Of a DNA stretch of 16,943 nucleotides, positions 7,137 to 15,150 are shown piece by piece; positions within the stretch are counted from its first letter, which is position 1, and each line of letters opens with the position of its first letter. The stretch is from the NCBI GenBank assembly GCA_041592975.1, contig JBFHOZ010000033.1, positions 1 to 16,943 of the forward strand, read 5' to 3'. The notes under the pieces were generated by a model. It saw nothing but the letters and a program-made list of their open reading frames with translations, was not told the origin of the DNA and ran no database searches. The stretch is from BM707 sp041592975. Its GTDB lineage: Bacteria > Desulfobacterota > Desulfuromonadia > Desulfuromonadales > UBA2294. Both the position numbers and the translations under genes were made by a program.

Positions 7137-8849
7137 CTAAAGGGCCTTGACCCGGATGATCTCCGTACCGTTGCCGTCCATCACATGCACCGCGCAGGCG
7201 AGGCAGGGGTCGAAGGAGTGGATGGTCCTGAGGATCTCGACCGGCTTGTTCGGGTCGGCGATCGGCGTGCCGATCAGGGCCGACTCGTACGGGCCCTTCT
7301 GCCCCATGGCGTCGCGCGGCCCGGCGTTCCAGGTCGACGGCACGACCGCCTGGTAGTTGGCGATCTTCTGGTTCTCGATGCGGATCCAGTGGCCGAGGGC
7401 GCCGCGCGGGGCCTCGTGGGTCCCGTACCCCTGGGCCTCCTTCGGCCAGGTTGCCGGATCCCACTTCTCCTTGTTGTGCACCTCGTAGTCGCCGGTGGCG
7501 ATATTGTTGGCCAGGTCGGTCAGCCACTTTTCGTTGCGCTGCGCCATCACCAGGCAGTCGATGGCGCGAGCCGCGGTGCGGCCGAGGGTCGAGAAGAGCG
7601 CCGAGGCCGGGGCACCGAGGGTCTCGAGGACGAAATTGACCGCCCCCTGCACCTCCTTGTTGCCGGCGGCATAAGCGACCAGGTTGCGGGCCAGCGGACC
7701 GACTTCCATCGGCTGGTCCATGTAGCGCGGCGATTTGACCCAGGAGTACTTCTGATTGGTGTCGAGCCACTCGTACGGCGGCTTCGGACCGGTATAATTG
7801 TGCTGGGTCTCCCCCTGGTACGGGTGCAGTCCCTTGTCGTCCCCCTTGGAGTAGTTGTACCAGGAATTGGTGACGTACTCGGTGATCTTGGTCTCGTCCA
7901 TCGCCATGACGTTGGCGAGGTCCTTCCCCATGATGATCCCGCGCGGGTAGAAATAGCTGTCGACGTCGTTGCCCCCCGCCTCGGGGAAATCCCCGTAGGA
8001 GAGGAAGTTGCCGACGCCGCCGCCGATACCGGCCCAGTCGAGATAGAACGGGGCGACCGCGAGGACATCGGGGATGTAGACCTGCTCGACGAAGGCCTGC
8101 GCCCGCCGCAGCAGCTTGCGGATGTAGGCGATCTTGTCGGCGTTGATGGCGTTCTGGCTGTCCGGGTCGACCGGGATCGACATGCCGCCGACCAGGAAGG
8201 TCTGCGGATGCGGGTTCTTCGAGCCGAGGATGGCGTGGATCTTGATGACCTCCTTCTGCCACTCGAGCGCCTCGAGGTAATGGGCGACCGCCATCAGGTT
8301 CGCCTCCGGCGGCAGCTTGTAGGCCGAGTGCCCCCAGTAGGCGTTCTGGAACGGGCCGAGCTTGCCGGTGCCGGCAAAGGCGGCGATCCGCTCCTTGACG
8401 GCGGCGAAATGCTTGACGCTCGAGTTCGGCCAGTCGGAGATCGACTGGGCGAGCTTGGCGGTCTTGGCCGGATCGGCCTTCAGCGCCGAAGTGATGTCGA
8501 CCCAGTCGAGAGCGTGCAGGTGGTAGAAATGAATGACGTGGTCCTGGACGTTCTGGATCCCCATGATCAGGTTGCGCAGCAGCCGGGCATTGGTCGGAAT
8601 CTCGATCTTCAGGGCGTCCTCGACGGCGCGGATGCTGGCCATCGAATGGACGGTGGTGCAGACGCCGCAGAAGCGCTGGGTGAAGTGATGGGCATCGCGC
8701 GGATCACGGCCTTTCAGGATGGTCTCGATGCCGCGGAACGCGGTCGAGGAACTCCAGGCATCGACGATCTTCCCCCCCTCCAGCGTCGCCTCGATGCGCA
8801 GATGCCCTTCGATGCGGGTGATCGGATCGACAGCAATTCTCTTAGCCAT
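7137..8849 (-). CDS. [NiFe] hydrogenase large subunit (group 1, membrane-bound uptake type)
   Basis: This is the 570-residue catalytic subunit carrying the Ni-Fe(CN)2CO site that splits H2. The N-terminal RIEGH (12-16) and RFCGVCTTVHS (Cys61, Cys64) and the C-terminal DPCLACAVH (Cys549, Cys552, His555) supply the four metal-binding cysteines. The protein extends 15 residues past His555. This is the tail expected to be cut by the maturation protease in the same operon. The subunit has no signal of its own and would be exported together with the Tat-bearing small subunit. ATG at 8849 has AGGAGG nine bases upstream. The gene lies 14 bases after the small-subunit stop. The order small-large-cytochrome b-protease matches hyaSLBP of Geobacter and hyaABCD of E. 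coli. Confidence 0.97.
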   Translation of the reverse strand: MAKRIAVDPITRIEGHLRIEATLEGGKIVDAWSSSTAFRGIETILKGRDPRDAHHFTQRFCGVCTTVHSMASIRAVEDALKIEIPTNARLLRNLIMGIQNVQDHVIHFYHLHALDWVDITSALKADPAKTAKLAQSISDWPNSSVKHFAAVKERIAAFAGTGKLGPFQNAYWGHSAYKLPPEANLMAVAHYLEALEWQKEVIKIHAILGSKNPHPQTFLVGGMSIPVDPDSQNAINADKIAYIRKLLRRAQAFVEQVYIPDVLAVAPFYLDWAGIGGGVGNFLSYGDFPEAGGNDVDSYFYPRGIIMGKDLANVMAMDETKITEYVTNSWYNYSKGDDKGLHPYQGETQHNYTGPKPPYEWLDTNQKYSWVKSPRYMDQPMEVGPLARNLVAYAAGNKEVQGAVNFVLETLGAPASALFSTLGRTAARAIDCLVMAQRNEKWLTDLANNIATGDYEVHNKEKWDPATWPKEAQGYGTHEAPRGALGHWIRIENQKIANYQAVVPSTWNAGPRDAMGQKGPYESALIGTPIADPNKPVEILRTIHSFDPCLACAVHVMDGNGTEIIRVKAL

Positions 8850-8863
8850 ATCTTTAATCCTCC

Positions 8864-9958
8864 TTATTTCTTGTCAGAGCTTTTGCGGACAGCGCTGACG
8901 ATCCCGTGGGCGGCAAATGCGGCAGCTGTCGCAGCGGCGAGGCCAATGCCGATCTCATCCGCGTCGGATTCGACTCCGAAGCCGGGGACGTTCGGCAGAC
9001 GACGATAAAACGGGCTCATGGTGTCCCAGAACTCCGGCTCGGAACAGCCGATGCAGCCGTGTCCGGCCATGACCGGCCAGCTCAGGCCCTCGTTGTACCG
9101 GACGGTCGGGCAGTTGTGGAAGGTTTCCGGACCCTTGCAGCCGAGCTTGTAGAGGCACCACCCCTGGCGATGGCCGGCGTCGCCGAACCCTTCGGCATAC
9201 TGGCCGGCGTCGAAATGGCCGCGGCGCTCGCAGTTGTCGTGGATCCGCTTGCCGTAGGCGAACTTCGGCCGTCCGAGACGGTCGACCGCCGGCAGGCTCT
9301 TGAAGGTCAGGTAGTGGACGATGGTCGCCGTCAGGTTGGTGGCGTTGACCGGGCAGCCGGGGAGGTTGATGATCGTCGCGCCCGGCACCAGGTCCATGAC
9401 GGAGACCGCGTCGGTCGGGTTCGGGGCGGCCGCCGGGATGCCGCCGAACGAGGAGCAGGAACCGACGCAGATGGTCGCCGCGGCGTTCTTGACCAGCTCC
9501 TTGCAGCTGTCGACGGCGCTCTGCCCGCCAACGGTGCAGTAGCCGCCGGAGGCGCCCTTGGGGATCGAGCCTTCGACGATCAGGATGTACTGCCCCTTGT
9601 ACTTCTTCATGGCGTTGTGCTTCGCTTCTTCGGCGAGGTGTCCGGCCGCCGCCATGACGACTTCGGAGTATTCGAGGGAGATCGTGTCGAGGATGATGTC
9701 GCCGGCGGTCGGCTGGTTGGCCCGCAGGAAGGCTTCGGAATCGCCGGAGCAGCTCTGGTATTCGACCCAGATCACCGGCGGACGGTTGTCCTCCAGGGCC
9801 TGGGCGACTTTCGGTATGAAACTGACCGGCAGCGCCAGCGCCGCCGTTGTCGCTGTACAGAACTTGATGAAGTCGCGACGGCTGACCCCCCGTGACTCCC
9901 ATTTCTGCAGGATCTCTTCCGGAATCGAGACCGGCGCGGTATTTCGGTCGACATTCAT
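8864..9958 (-). CDS. [NiFe] hydrogenase small subunit (Tat-exported, C-terminally anchored)
   Basis: This 364-residue iron-sulfur subunit carries electrons from the large subunit to the membrane cytochrome. A twin-arginine signal, SRRDFIKF (26-33), precedes a hydrophobic stretch. A C-terminal hydrophobic helix (about 336-357) is the membrane anchor. The distal cluster ligands are His240, Cys243, Cys268 and Cys274. The medial ligands are Cys283, Cys302 and Cys305. For the proximal cluster, Cys70, Cys168 (VGSCSS) and Cys202 (LPGCP) are present. However, the usual CxxC at the first site reads CSGDSEA, so the second Cys is Asp73. Glu75 keeps the usual proton-transfer position. The extra cysteines of oxygen-tolerant group 1d enzymes are absent. 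ATG at 9958 has AGGAG eight bases upstream. It is the first gene of the operon. Confidence 0.96.
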   Translation of the reverse strand: MNVDRNTAPVSIPEEILQKWESRGVSRRDFIKFCTATTAALALPVSFIPKVAQALEDNRPPVIWVEYQSCSGDSEAFLRANQPTAGDIILDTISLEYSEVVMAAAGHLAEEAKHNAMKKYKGQYILIVEGSIPKGASGGYCTVGGQSAVDSCKELVKNAAATICVGSCSSFGGIPAAAPNPTDAVSVMDLVPGATIINLPGCPVNATNLTATIVHYLTFKSLPAVDRLGRPKFAYGKRIHDNCERRGHFDAGQYAEGFGDAGHRQGWCLYKLGCKGPETFHNCPTVRYNEGLSWPVMAGHGCIGCSEPEFWDTMSPFYRRLPNVPGFGVESDADEIGIGLAAATAAAFAAHGIVSAVRKSSDKK

Positions 9959-10036
9959 CGAAACGTCTCCTTTCCTAGGTGCATGAGTTACAATCCGCTA
10001 AAAATCGAATGGCTGTTTGTGCAATGTCCAGAAACG

Positions 10037-10082
10037 AAAAAACGCATCCCGACGGGATGCCACAGAAATAACGCCCGCATCC
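10037..10082 (-). terminator. Attenuator-like structure upstream of the hydrogenase operon
   Basis: On the minus strand GCATCCC (10060-10054), a three-base loop and GGGATGC (10050-10044) form a hairpin followed by G and six T, an intrinsic terminator about 80 bases before the small-subunit ATG. A third segment, GGATGC (10082-10077), can pair with the 5' arm instead and would break the terminator. The region has no gene in front of it on this strand that needs ending. Its most likely role is therefore control of the hydrogenase transcript. Confidence 0.6.
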
Positions 10083-10128
10083 TTCGAACCCAGGCGCCCT
10101 CCCTTTCCGCCACAGCAATCCATGAACA

Positions 10129-10185
10129 ATTATAATAAAATGCTGTTTGATTGATTAAGCTACTTTTTTCGACAAGACATGTCAA
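10129..10185 (-). promoter_or_regulatory. Candidate promoter region of the hydrogenase operon
   Basis: On the minus strand a TATAAT lies at 10134-10129, with only a weak -35 (TTAATC, 18-base spacer). A perfect TTGACA at 10185-10180 has a poor -10 (TAGCTT) 17 bases on. ATCAA/TTGAT half-sites resembling half of an FNR box lie at about 10147-10156 and 10238-10242. A regulated promoter is plausible, but which element is used cannot be told. No sigma54 -24/-12 pair with correct spacing was seen. Confidence 0.35.
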
Positions 10186-10320
10186 TATCGAATTTGCCAT
10201 ATGGTGTTAAAGGCATACCAATCGTGGTACAACATAATTGATTGTATTTATTCGGCTTTTTGAATGGCATTACCATTAGCGCGATCTAATGCTATCACGC
10301 CGCCGGTCAATTGCAAGCTT

Positions 10321-10348
10321 ATGACAGCCGCACTGCGGCTGCTATAAT
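10321..10348 (+). promoter_or_regulatory. Archease-rtcB promoter with a palindromic operator in the spacer
   Basis: The -35 ATGACA (10321-10326, 5/6 match) and -10 TATAAT (10343-10348, perfect) are 16 bases apart. A 17-base perfect palindrome, CAGCCGCA-C-TGCGGCTG (10325-10341), fills almost exactly the spacer. A protein bound there would be expected to control transcription directly. The start point would be near 10355, about 16 bases before the archease ATG. Confidence 0.6.
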
Positions 10349-10370
10349 GGAAGGTGCAGGGACGACAAAG

Positions 10371-10793
10371 ATGGTGAACAGATTTGTACTGCTGGAGCAC
10401 ACCGCCGATATCGGCGTCGAGGCCGTGTCCGGAAACCGCGAAGGACTGGCCGAGCAGAGCGGGCTCGCCTTGAGAAGGCTGCTGTTCGGAGAAGCCGCCG
10501 CCGAACCTCGCCTCGGCCCGGTTCCGATCGCTGCGGCAGGGAACGGCGACGAGGAGACGCTGGTCAACTGGCTCAACGAGTTGCTGTTCACGATGGTCGA
10601 CAGGGGGGTGGTTCCGGCCCGGATCGAGGTCAGCCATTTTGGTGACGGTCGCATAGCGGGAACGTTACACGGCGAGCAGTTCGACCCGCAGAAGTTCCGG
10701 ATGCTGCGGGAGATCAAGGCGGTCACGCACCACCAGACAAGGGTCGACCATCAAGCGGATCACTGGACCTCGGTGGTCTATCTCGACCTGTAG
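10371..10793 (+). CDS. Archease (RtcB cofactor protein)
   Basis: This 140-residue protein of the archease family activates the RNA ligase RtcB by speeding guanylylation and allowing multiple turnovers. The family signature FVLLEHTADIGVEA (5-18, with His10 and Asp13) is present. So are LVNWLNELLFTMV (64-76), REIKAVTHH (113-121) and a C-terminus ending in VYLDL. The open frame extends upstream, but ATG at 10371 is the proper start because AGGGA lies eight bases before it and the upstream part would precede the predicted transcription start. rtcB begins 12 bases after the stop, so the two are co-transcribed. The pairing with RtcB makes the call secure. Confidence 0.93.
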   Translation: MVNRFVLLEHTADIGVEAVSGNREGLAEQSGLALRRLLFGEAAAEPRLGPVPIAAAGNGDEETLVNWLNELLFTMVDRGVVPARIEVSHFGDGRIAGTLHGEQFDPQKFRMLREIKAVTHHQTRVDHQADHWTSVVYLDL

Positions 10794-10805
10794 GACACCA
10801 CGGAG

Positions 10806-12260
10806 ATGAAAAGCGACGAATCCATCAAGATCGAGCAGATCGACCCGTGCCGGTGGCGGATTCCGCGCACCGGCGACATGCGGACCGACGGGCTGGTCTT
10901 CGCCAGCCGGGAGATGATGGAGGTCCTGCGCCACGAGCAGGCCCTGCAGCAGGTCTGCAACGTCGCCACCCTCCCCGGCATCGTCGGGCCGGCGATGGCG
11001 ATGCCGGACATTCACTGGGGGTACGGCTTCCCGATCGGCGGCGTCGCCGCTTTCGACGAACACGATGGGGTCGTCTCCCCCGGCGGCGTCGGCTACGACA
11101 TCAACTGCGGCGTCAGGCTGCTGCGCACCAACCTGGAAAAAGCCGAGGTGCTGCCGGAGATCCGAAACCTGGCCGACGCCCTTTACCACAATGTCCCCTC
11201 CGGCGTCGGCTCGCACCGCAAGGATCTCAGACTGTCGGTCAGCGAAGAGAAAAGGGTGTTGCGCCAGGGGGCCGGCTGGGCGGTGGCCAACGGCTTCGGC
11301 ACCCTCAACGACCTTGACCACATCGAGGAGTCGGGCTGTATCGATAACGCCGATCCCGAGCTGCTCTCCGACCGCGCCCTCGAACGCGGGCGCAACCAGC
11401 TCGGAACCCTCGGCAGCGGAAATCACTTTCTCGAGATCGACTTCGTCGAGAAGGTGCACAACCCGCAGGCGGCCGACGCCCTCGGCCTCTTCGCCGGACA
11501 GGTGGTGGTCAGCATCCACACCGGCAGCCGCGGCCTCGGCTACCAGGTCTGCGACGACAGCCTGCGGACGATGCTCAGCGCCGCCCGCAAGTACGACATC
11601 AAGCTTCCCGACCGGCAGCTCTGCTGCGCCCCGCTCGACAGCCCGGAAGGGCGCGCCTATCTTTCCGCCATGGCCTGCGCCGCCAACTTCGCCTTCGCCA
11701 ACCGGCAGATCATCACCGCCTGGGTGCGCGAATCGTTTGAGCAGATCCTGCGCAAAGGGCCGGCCGACCTGCGCATGTCGGTCATCTACGATGTCTGCCA
11801 CAACATCGCCAAATGGGAGACCCACGAGATCGACGGCCGCCACAGGCGTCTCTGCGTGCATCGCAAGGGCGCGACCCGGGCCTTTCCGCCGCACCACCCG
11901 GAGACGCCCGACGCCTACAAGACCATCGGTCAGCCGGTCCTGATCCCGGGGGACATGGGGCGCTATTCGTACGTCCTGCTCGGCACCGAGACCGCCTTCC
12001 GGGAGACCTTCGGCTCGACCTGCCACGGCGCCGGCCGGGTGCTGTCGCGTCACGCCGCCAAGAAGAAGGCCCGCGGCCAGGATATCTTCGGCGAGCTCGA
12101 ACGGCAGGGGATCATCCTGCGCGCCGCCGGCCGCGGAACGGTTGCCGAGGAGATTTCCGATGCCTACAAGGACGTCCGGGATGTGGTCGAGGTTGTCGAG
12201 CAGGCCGGAATTGGTAAAATTGTTGCCAGGTTGCGACCGATGGCGGTCATCAAGGGATAG
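10806..12260 (+). CDS. rtcB: RNA-splicing ligase RtcB
   Basis: RtcB joins RNA 2',3'-cyclic phosphate or 3'-phosphate ends to 5'-OH ends using GTP and Mn2+, in tRNA splicing or RNA repair. The 484-residue length matches the long archaeal-type form. Residues corresponding to the Mn ligands of Pyrococcus RtcB are Asp98 and Cys101 (GGVGYDINCGVR), His207 (GSGNHFLE), His238 (SIHTGSRG) and His332 (DVCHNIAKWE). His407 in STCHGAGR corresponds to the guanylylated histidine. All are intact. The gene starts 12 bases after archease. A GGAG directly abuts the ATG and AGGA lies further upstream, so the ribosome site is not ideal and translation may depend on coupling. The predicted controlled promoter upstream of archease would drive both genes. 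No RtcR regulator or RtcA cyclase is visible in the window. Confidence 0.96.
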   Translation: MKSDESIKIEQIDPCRWRIPRTGDMRTDGLVFASREMMEVLRHEQALQQVCNVATLPGIVGPAMAMPDIHWGYGFPIGGVAAFDEHDGVVSPGGVGYDINCGVRLLRTNLEKAEVLPEIRNLADALYHNVPSGVGSHRKDLRLSVSEEKRVLRQGAGWAVANGFGTLNDLDHIEESGCIDNADPELLSDRALERGRNQLGTLGSGNHFLEIDFVEKVHNPQAADALGLFAGQVVVSIHTGSRGLGYQVCDDSLRTMLSAARKYDIKLPDRQLCCAPLDSPEGRAYLSAMACAANFAFANRQIITAWVRESFEQILRKGPADLRMSVIYDVCHNIAKWETHEIDGRHRRLCVHRKGATRAFPPHHPETPDAYKTIGQPVLIPGDMGRYSYVLLGTETAFRETFGSTCHGAGRVLSRHAAKKKARGQDIFGELERQGIILRAAGRGTVAEEISDAYKDVRDVVEVVEQAGIGKIVARLRPMAVIKG

Positions 12261-12269
12261 GAGCTTACC

Positions 12270-13175
12270 ATGAACGTATTCGTCACCGGCGGCACCGGGT
12301 TCGTCGGCAGCGAGGTCGTCCGGAGCCTGCTGGCGTCCGGGCACTCGGTGCACTGCCTGGTCCGCCCCGGATCAGAAGGGAAACTGCGGTTCAGGAAAAA
12401 GGTGGTGATCCATTATGGCGATGCTGTCGACATCGACAGCCTGAAAAAAGGGATGGCGGGGTGCGAGGCGGTCATCCATCTGGTCGGCATCATTCGAGAA
12501 TTCCCCGCCAGGGGGATCACCTTTGCCAAGCTGCACGTCGAGGCGACCCGCACCGTGCTGGCGGCAGCAGCCGTCTGCGGCTGCAAACGCTACCTGCAGA
12601 TGAGTGCCAACGGCACCCGGGCCAACGCCAGGACCGCCTACCACCGGACCAAGTGGCAGGCCGAGGAGCTGGTGCGCGCCTCGAAGCTCGACTGGACAAT
12701 CTTCCGGCCGTCGCTGATCTACGGAGCCGGAGGAGAGTTCGTCGAGATGATGGCCGGCCTGGTGAGGAAGCTGCCGGTGGTGCCGGTCATCGGCGACGGC
12801 AAATATCGGATGCAGCCGGTGGCGGTCGAGCAGGTCGCCCAGAGCTTCTCCAGGGCTTTGGGCCGGCCGGAAACCGTCGGCGAGACCTACCATCTCGGCG
12901 GCCGGAAAAGTTACAGCTACGATGAAATCATCGACATCTTCGGCGCGGCGCTCGGCAAGAAAAGCGTCAGCAAGCTGCACCACCCGCTGCTGCTGATGAA
13001 GCCGACGGTGAAGATCCTGCAGTCGATCCCCAAATTCCCGATCGCTTCCGATCAGCTCGAAATGCTGCTCGAAGGGAACGTCTGCGACCCGTCCGAGTGG
13101 GCGCGGACCTTCGATATCGAACCGGAAGACTTCGCCGACGGGCTGAAGAAATGCTTGGACCAAGGCGAAAGGTGA
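12270..13175 (+). CDS. NAD(P)-binding SDR protein, NDUFA9-like (atypical SDR)
   Basis: This 301-residue protein has an N-terminal Rossmann fold with the nucleotide motif TGGTGFVG (6-13). It shows an NAD(P)-linked epimerase/dehydratase layout: HLVGI at about 70-74, a possible catalytic YHRTK (Tyr124, Lys128) and FRPSLIYG (145-152). The whole resembles the NDUFA9/complex I 39-kDa-like branch of atypical SDRs, whose bacterial members have no settled substrate. No signal peptide or clear membrane segment is seen. It begins nine bases after rtcB with AGGAG at good spacing, so it is the third gene of that operon; a link to RNA repair is not obvious. The last codons (QGER and stop) are encoded within a short GGCGAAAGGTGAAA repeat. 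Confidence 0.85.
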   Translation: MNVFVTGGTGFVGSEVVRSLLASGHSVHCLVRPGSEGKLRFRKKVVIHYGDAVDIDSLKKGMAGCEAVIHLVGIIREFPARGITFAKLHVEATRTVLAAAAVCGCKRYLQMSANGTRANARTAYHRTKWQAEELVRASKLDWTIFRPSLIYGAGGEFVEMMAGLVRKLPVVPVIGDGKYRMQPVAVEQVAQSFSRALGRPETVGETYHLGGRKSYSYDEIIDIFGAALGKKSVSKLHHPLLLMKPTVKILQSIPKFPIASDQLEMLLEGNVCDPSEWARTFDIEPEDFADGLKKCLDQGER

Positions 13176-13213
13176 AAGGCGAAAGGGTAATGGTTTCCCT
13201 ATTCCCCTTTCGC
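13164..13213. repeat. Tandem GGCGAAAGGTGAAA repeat and convergent hairpin
   Basis: A 14-base unit (13164-13177) is followed directly by a partial second copy (13178-13186). GCGAAAGGG (13179-13187) can pair with CCCTTTCGC (13205-13213) across a 17-base loop. The stem occupies the gap between the convergent SDR and V-ATPase D genes and may serve as a two-way transcription end, though there is no T-run. Confidence 0.45.
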
Positions 13214-13843
13214 TCAGCTCTCCCCTTCCGCCGTCCTTTGCTTGAACCTCTTCAGACAGAAATAGGCCTCCCGCTCCCGCTCGCCGAGATACTGGACGAT
13301 CCCGTGCAAATCGTCCTGCAGGCGCGGCAAAACCCTCTCCTCAAGCACCCGGATGCGGCGTGAAATCTTCCGCAGCTCCTCTTCCAGCCGCTTCAGTTTC
13401 GCCTCGTAGACCGCCGTATCGAGCATTTCGGCGGCAATGGTCTCGAACAGGTGCAGCGCCTCGTCGAGATGCGGCGTCGGGCCGCGAAAATCGTAGCCCC
13501 GCTCCAGGGGGGTACGGACCACGGTCTGCTCGAGGGTGATGTCGGAATACCGCAGGCCGAGAACGTTGCCGTGTGTGATCTTCAGCCCGGGCTCCTGGCG
13601 ATTGACCGGCACCAGCGAGGCGATGAACGCCTCCCCCTCCAGCCCGAGGCTCAGCTGCAGGCGCTGCAGGGCGGCGGCGTAGCGGCGGCGGATCGCCTCG
13701 CGGTTCTCGAGCAGCGGCCTGCTGGTCGCCAGGAACTCGCGGATCAGCGCCTGCCGGCGCCCCTTGAGGATGGCGACGCTGCCGAGCACCGAGGCTTTGC
13801 GCTCCTTAAGCAGGAGCAGGTTGGTGCGGGTCGGATGCAGCAT
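13214..13843 (-). CDS. V-type ATP synthase/ATPase subunit D
   Basis: This is the 209-residue central rotor stalk subunit, which sits inside the A3B3 ring and links it to the membrane ring. The N-terminal PTRTNLLLLKERKASV matches the family start. Long helical, charge-rich stretches at about 10-75 and 140-205 are the coiled-coil arms expected of subunit D. The middle segment (about 85-125) is the short non-coil part. ATG at 13843 has GGAG about nine bases upstream. The gene overlaps the end of the B-subunit gene by 38 bases, so translation is probably coupled. It is the last gene of this operon, in the order F-A-B-D, and faces the SDR gene convergently. Confidence 0.93.
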   Translation of the reverse strand: MLHPTRTNLLLLKERKASVLGSVAILKGRRQALIREFLATSRPLLENREAIRRRYAAALQRLQLSLGLEGEAFIASLVPVNRQEPGLKITHGNVLGLRYSDITLEQTVVRTPLERGYDFRGPTPHLDEALHLFETIAAEMLDTAVYEAKLKRLEEELRKISRRIRVLEERVLPRLQDDLHGIVQYLGEREREAYFCLKRFKQRTAEGES

Positions 13844-15150
13844 GGGGGATCACTCCGTACTCTTCGAGCAGGGCGAGCCCGACGTCGAGGCTCTCGGCCA
13901 CCGACCGGCGCTGCTCCCCCTGGGCGATGAACTGCTTTTCGAAAGCGTGCCCGAAATCGAGCATGACCTGGTCGTGCTTCGCCAGGCCGTCGCGGCCGAC
14001 AATCGCCTCGAGCTTGCGCACTTCGCGGCCGCGGGCGTAGTTGCGGTAGAGCAGGTCGGCCACCTGGCGGTGGTCTTCGCGCGTTCTATCCTTGCCGATC
14101 CCCTGCTGCATCAGCCGGGAAAGCGACGGCAGCACGTCTATCGGCGGGTAGATGCCGTGGGCGTGCAGGTCACGCGACAGGACGATCTGCCCCTCGGTGA
14201 TGTAGCCGGTCAGATCGGGGATCGGGTGGGTGATGTCGTCCTCCGGCATGGTGACGACCGGCAGCATGGTCACCGAGCCCTCCCGCCCCTTGATGCGCCC
14301 GGCCCGCTCGTAGAGCGAGGCGAGGTCGGAGTACATGTAGCCGGGGTAGCCACGCCGTCCCGGCAGCTCCTCGCGAGCGGTCGAGACCTCACGCAGGGCG
14401 TCGCAGTAGTTGACCATGTCGCTGACCAGCACCAGCACGTCGCGCCCCTGCTCGAAGGCGAGGTACTCGGCGATGGTCAGCCCGACGCGCGGCGCCAGCA
14501 GCCGCTCGACCACCGGCCGCTCGGCCAGATTGACGATGGCGACGAACGGCTTGTGCAGGGTCTCGATCGCCTCCTGGTAGTAGGCGTACTCGCGCCCGGT
14601 CAGCCCGAGGGCGACGAAGACAACGGCGAACCCCTCTCTGCCGGCCAGTCCCGAATGACGCAGGATATCGGCCGCCAGCTCCTTGGACGGCAGCCCGGCG
14701 CAGGAGAAGATCGGCAGCTTCTGCCCCTTGACGAGGGTGTTGAGGACGTCGATGGCGGCGATGCCGGTTTCGATGAACTCCTCCGGCCGGGCCCGGGCAA
14801 CCGGGTTGATGGCGCGGCTGGTGACCGGCTGCGCTTCGGTCGCATAGAAGAGCGGCTCGCCGTCGAGGGGCCGGAAGGAGCCGTCGAAGATGCGCCCGAG
14901 ACACTCCTCGGAAACCGGGATGCGCTTGACCGCATCGCTGAAGCAGACCCGGGTGCGGCCGATGTCGAGGCCGCGGGTCTCGCCGTAGACCTGGATCAGC
15001 ACCGTCTCCTGCTCGATACGCAGCACCTCGCCGTCGAGGACGAGCCCTTCCGGCCCCTCAATGCGCACCACTTCGCCGATGCGCGCCTCCATGACCCGGT
15101 CGACGAAGAGCAGTGGACCGCGGATGCAGCTGATGGTTCGGTATGCGTGT

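Larger units (their letters stand above)
9959..10370. other. Divergent intergenic regulatory region, hydrogenase / archease-rtcB
   Basis: This is about 410 bases without a convincing gene, AT-richer in its middle than the genes around it. It contains the hydrogenase leader with its hairpins, candidate promoters in both directions and several small inverted repeats. Among these are TACCA-ATCG-TGGTA (10216-10229) and AATGG-CATTA-CCATT (10263-10277). The archease promoter with an internal palindrome is at the right-hand end. Confidence 0.6.

Noticed and set aside
10075..10112. tRNA-like stretch (TTCGAA with a downstream CCGCCA on the plus strand)
   Set aside because: The stem flanking the TTCGAA loop does not pair on either strand and no acceptor or anticodon arm can be drawn. 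An attachment-site remnant cannot be supported.
9988..10200. A 70-codon frame on the minus strand before the hydrogenase operon
   Set aside because: It has no ribosome site, runs through the terminator hairpin and shows no family similarity.
10263..10280. Possible sigma54 site (TGGCAT...TTAGC) upstream of archease
   Set aside because: The spacing between GG and GC is 11 bases where the strict requirement is 10, and a good sigma70 site lies closer to the gene.
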